Part shown: one piece after another, positions 62,965 to 64,000 of the stretch
How the letters are laid out: each line of letters starts with the position of its first letter
How positions within the stretch are numbered: position 1 is the stretch's first letter
Source of the DNA: Pseudomonadota bacterium
GTDB taxonomy: Bacteria > Pseudomonadota > Alphaproteobacteria > Sphingomonadales > Sphingomonadaceae
Assembly: GCA_023394965.1 (NCBI GenBank)
Contig: JAEWZX010000007.1
Location: 1-64,000 of the forward strand
Direction of reading: 5' to 3'
Length of the DNA stretch: 64,000 bases
Program-made: the position numbers and the translations under genes
Notes under the pieces: generated by a model
What the model saw: the letters and a program-made list of their open reading frames with translations, nothing else
What the model was told of the DNA's origin: nothing
Database searches by the model: none

Positions 62965-64000
62965 ATGGAAAACCTGATCGATTGGGGAATTATCGCAGGG
63001 GCCGTTGTTGTCGGCGTCCTGGTCATCGGTCTGTTCCTCGCCAAGCTCTATCGCCGCGCGTCGAAGGAAGTGGCCTTCGTGCGGACCGGTGTGGGCGGCG
63101 AAAAGGTGGTGATGAATGGCGGTGCGCTGGTGTTGCCCGTGTTTCATGAAACCATGCCGGTCAACATGAACACGCTGGTGCTGGCCGTGGTGCGGCGTGA
63201 TGGCGAAGCGCTGATCACCCTCGATCGTTTGCGGATCGATGTGAAGGCGGAATTCTACGTCAGGGTCAAACCCGACGCGAGCTCGATCGCCATGGCTGCC
63301 CAGACGCTGGGCCAACGCACCATGCAGCCCGAAATGCTTAAGGACCTGGTCGAGGGCAAGTTTGTCGACGCGCTGCGTTCGGTCGCGGCGGGGATGAGCA
63401 TGAACGAGCTGCACGAACAGCGTGCCGACTTCGTGCAGAAGGTGCAGCAGGTTTCGTCTAACGATCTGGCGATGAACGGGCTGGAACTGGAATCGGTTTC
63501 TCTGACCGGTCTCGACCAGACGAGCATCGAACATTTCAACGCCAATAACGCCTTCGATGCCGAAGGCCTGACCAAGCTGACCGAGCAGATCGAGGCGCGC
63601 AAGAAACTGCGCAACGATATCGAGCAGGACACGCGCGTTCAGATGGAGAGCAAAAACCTGGAAGCCGATGCGCGCAGTTTCCAGATCAGCCGCGACAAGG
63701 AATATGCGAGGCTGGAGCAGGAACGCGAGGTGGAAGTCCGCCGCGCCGCACAGGCCGCAGAGATCGCCCGCGAGCAGGCCGAGCGGACACGTGAAGCCGA
63801 CGCCGCGCGGATCGAGGCCAAGAAGCAGGTGGATGCCCAGCAGATCGAAGCCGACCGTCTGGTTGAAGAAGCGCGAATCGATCAGCAGCGCGCGCTCGAG
63901 ATTGCCCGGCAGGAACAGCAGATCGCCGTGCAGAACAAAAGCCGCGAGGAAAGCCAGGCGAAGGCCGAGGCGGACGAGGCCCGCGCCAAGGCAGTTGCCG
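62965..64000 (+). CDS. Flotillin/SPFH protein (YqiK-like), partial
   Basis: The frame is open from ATG 62965 (AAGGAG site) to the window edge, 345 codons. A single N-terminal helix (about 7-26) is followed by the SPFH domain (VAFVRTGVGGEKVVMNGGALVLPVFHE through SVSLTGLDQTSIEHF) and then a charged coiled coil from about residue 205, rich in Glu, Arg, Ala and Gln. Flotillins organise membrane microdomains and partner with NfeD/YqiJ-type proteins, as here. The C-terminus is outside the window. Confidence 0.93.
   Translation, partial: MENLIDWGIIAGAVVVGVLVIGLFLAKLYRRASKEVAFVRTGVGGEKVVMNGGALVLPVFHETMPVNMNTLVLAVVRRDGEALITLDRLRIDVKAEFYVRVKPDASSIAMAAQTLGQRTMQPEMLKDLVEGKFVDALRSVAAGMSMNELHEQRADFVQKVQQVSSNDLAMNGLELESVSLTGLDQTSIEHFNANNAFDAEGLTKLTEQIEARKKLRNDIEQDTRVQMESKNLEADARSFQISRDKEYARLEQEREVEVRRAAQAAEIAREQAERTREADAARIEAKKQVDAQQIEADRLVEEARIDQQRALEIARQEQQIAVQNKSREESQAKAEADEARAKAVA

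Overview
The window is GC-rich chromosomal DNA from an alphaproteobacterium, most likely a sphingomonad of the Erythrobacteraceae type. The inference rests on protein style and content: a large NAD-dependent glutamate dehydrogenase, a CYP153-type P450, paired amidohydrolases, a sigma-type (spore-coat-U-like) chaperone-usher cluster, NnrU, DUF2141 and DUF455 proteins, and dense packing with many ATGA or GTGA gene overlaps. I could not run a database search, so the genus is inferred.

Bases 1-2948 are the right end of an integrated island: an IS66-type transposase tail, an HNH endonuclease-like gene, a truncated MNT-type nucleotidyltransferase, a short repeat-bearing spacer, and a tyrosine integrase reading leftwards from an attachment site that is the last 45 bases of a tRNA-Arg(CCG) gene. 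From 2975 the chromosome resumes with a leftward four-gene pilus operon (major subunit, chaperone, usher, tip subunit). A LuxR-type regulator with a degenerate receiver reads away from it.

Bases 9467-21917 hold a two-gene lipid unit (diacylglycerol kinase-like plus a probable Tam41-type CTP:phosphatidate cytidylyltransferase), then rpe, a heparinase II/III-like protein, purH, a tiny membrane protein, an exported MsrA, a Fur/Zur repressor, dxs, a crotonase, NnrU and an FKBP isomerase. Bases 21907-34889 hold two tandem amidohydrolases (one apparently without metal ligands), a POT peptide transporter, a GntR regulator, ihfB, tRNA-Leu(TAA), a double-PilZ protein, exported MsrB, a CYP153-like P450, a NatAB-like ABC exporter, queG and a ferredoxin reductase.

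Bases 34932-51047 carry the NAD-glutamate dehydrogenase, a leftward operon (DUF898, M48 protease, hydrolase, TPR protein, flavin oxidoreductase), a compact HTH/small-membrane-protein operon with a palindromic operator, a Tat-exported PhoD-like phosphatase, thrS, a GNAT enzyme and a TauE-type permease. Bases 51052-64000 carry agmatine deiminase, an M28 lipoprotein peptidase, a coupled glnE-bcp-DUF455 unit, an M23 peptidase, an acyl-CoA synthetase/P450 pair, a gene-free stretch containing seven phased 20-21 bp repeats, and the start of a YqiJ-like/flotillin operon that runs off the end.

The most unusual items are the phased repeat array at 61896-62031, the kinase-cytidylyltransferase pair at 9467-11400, the metal-ligand-free amidohydrolase, the pilus regulator with a cysteine cluster, and the self-contained HTH/membrane-protein operon at 44630-45816.
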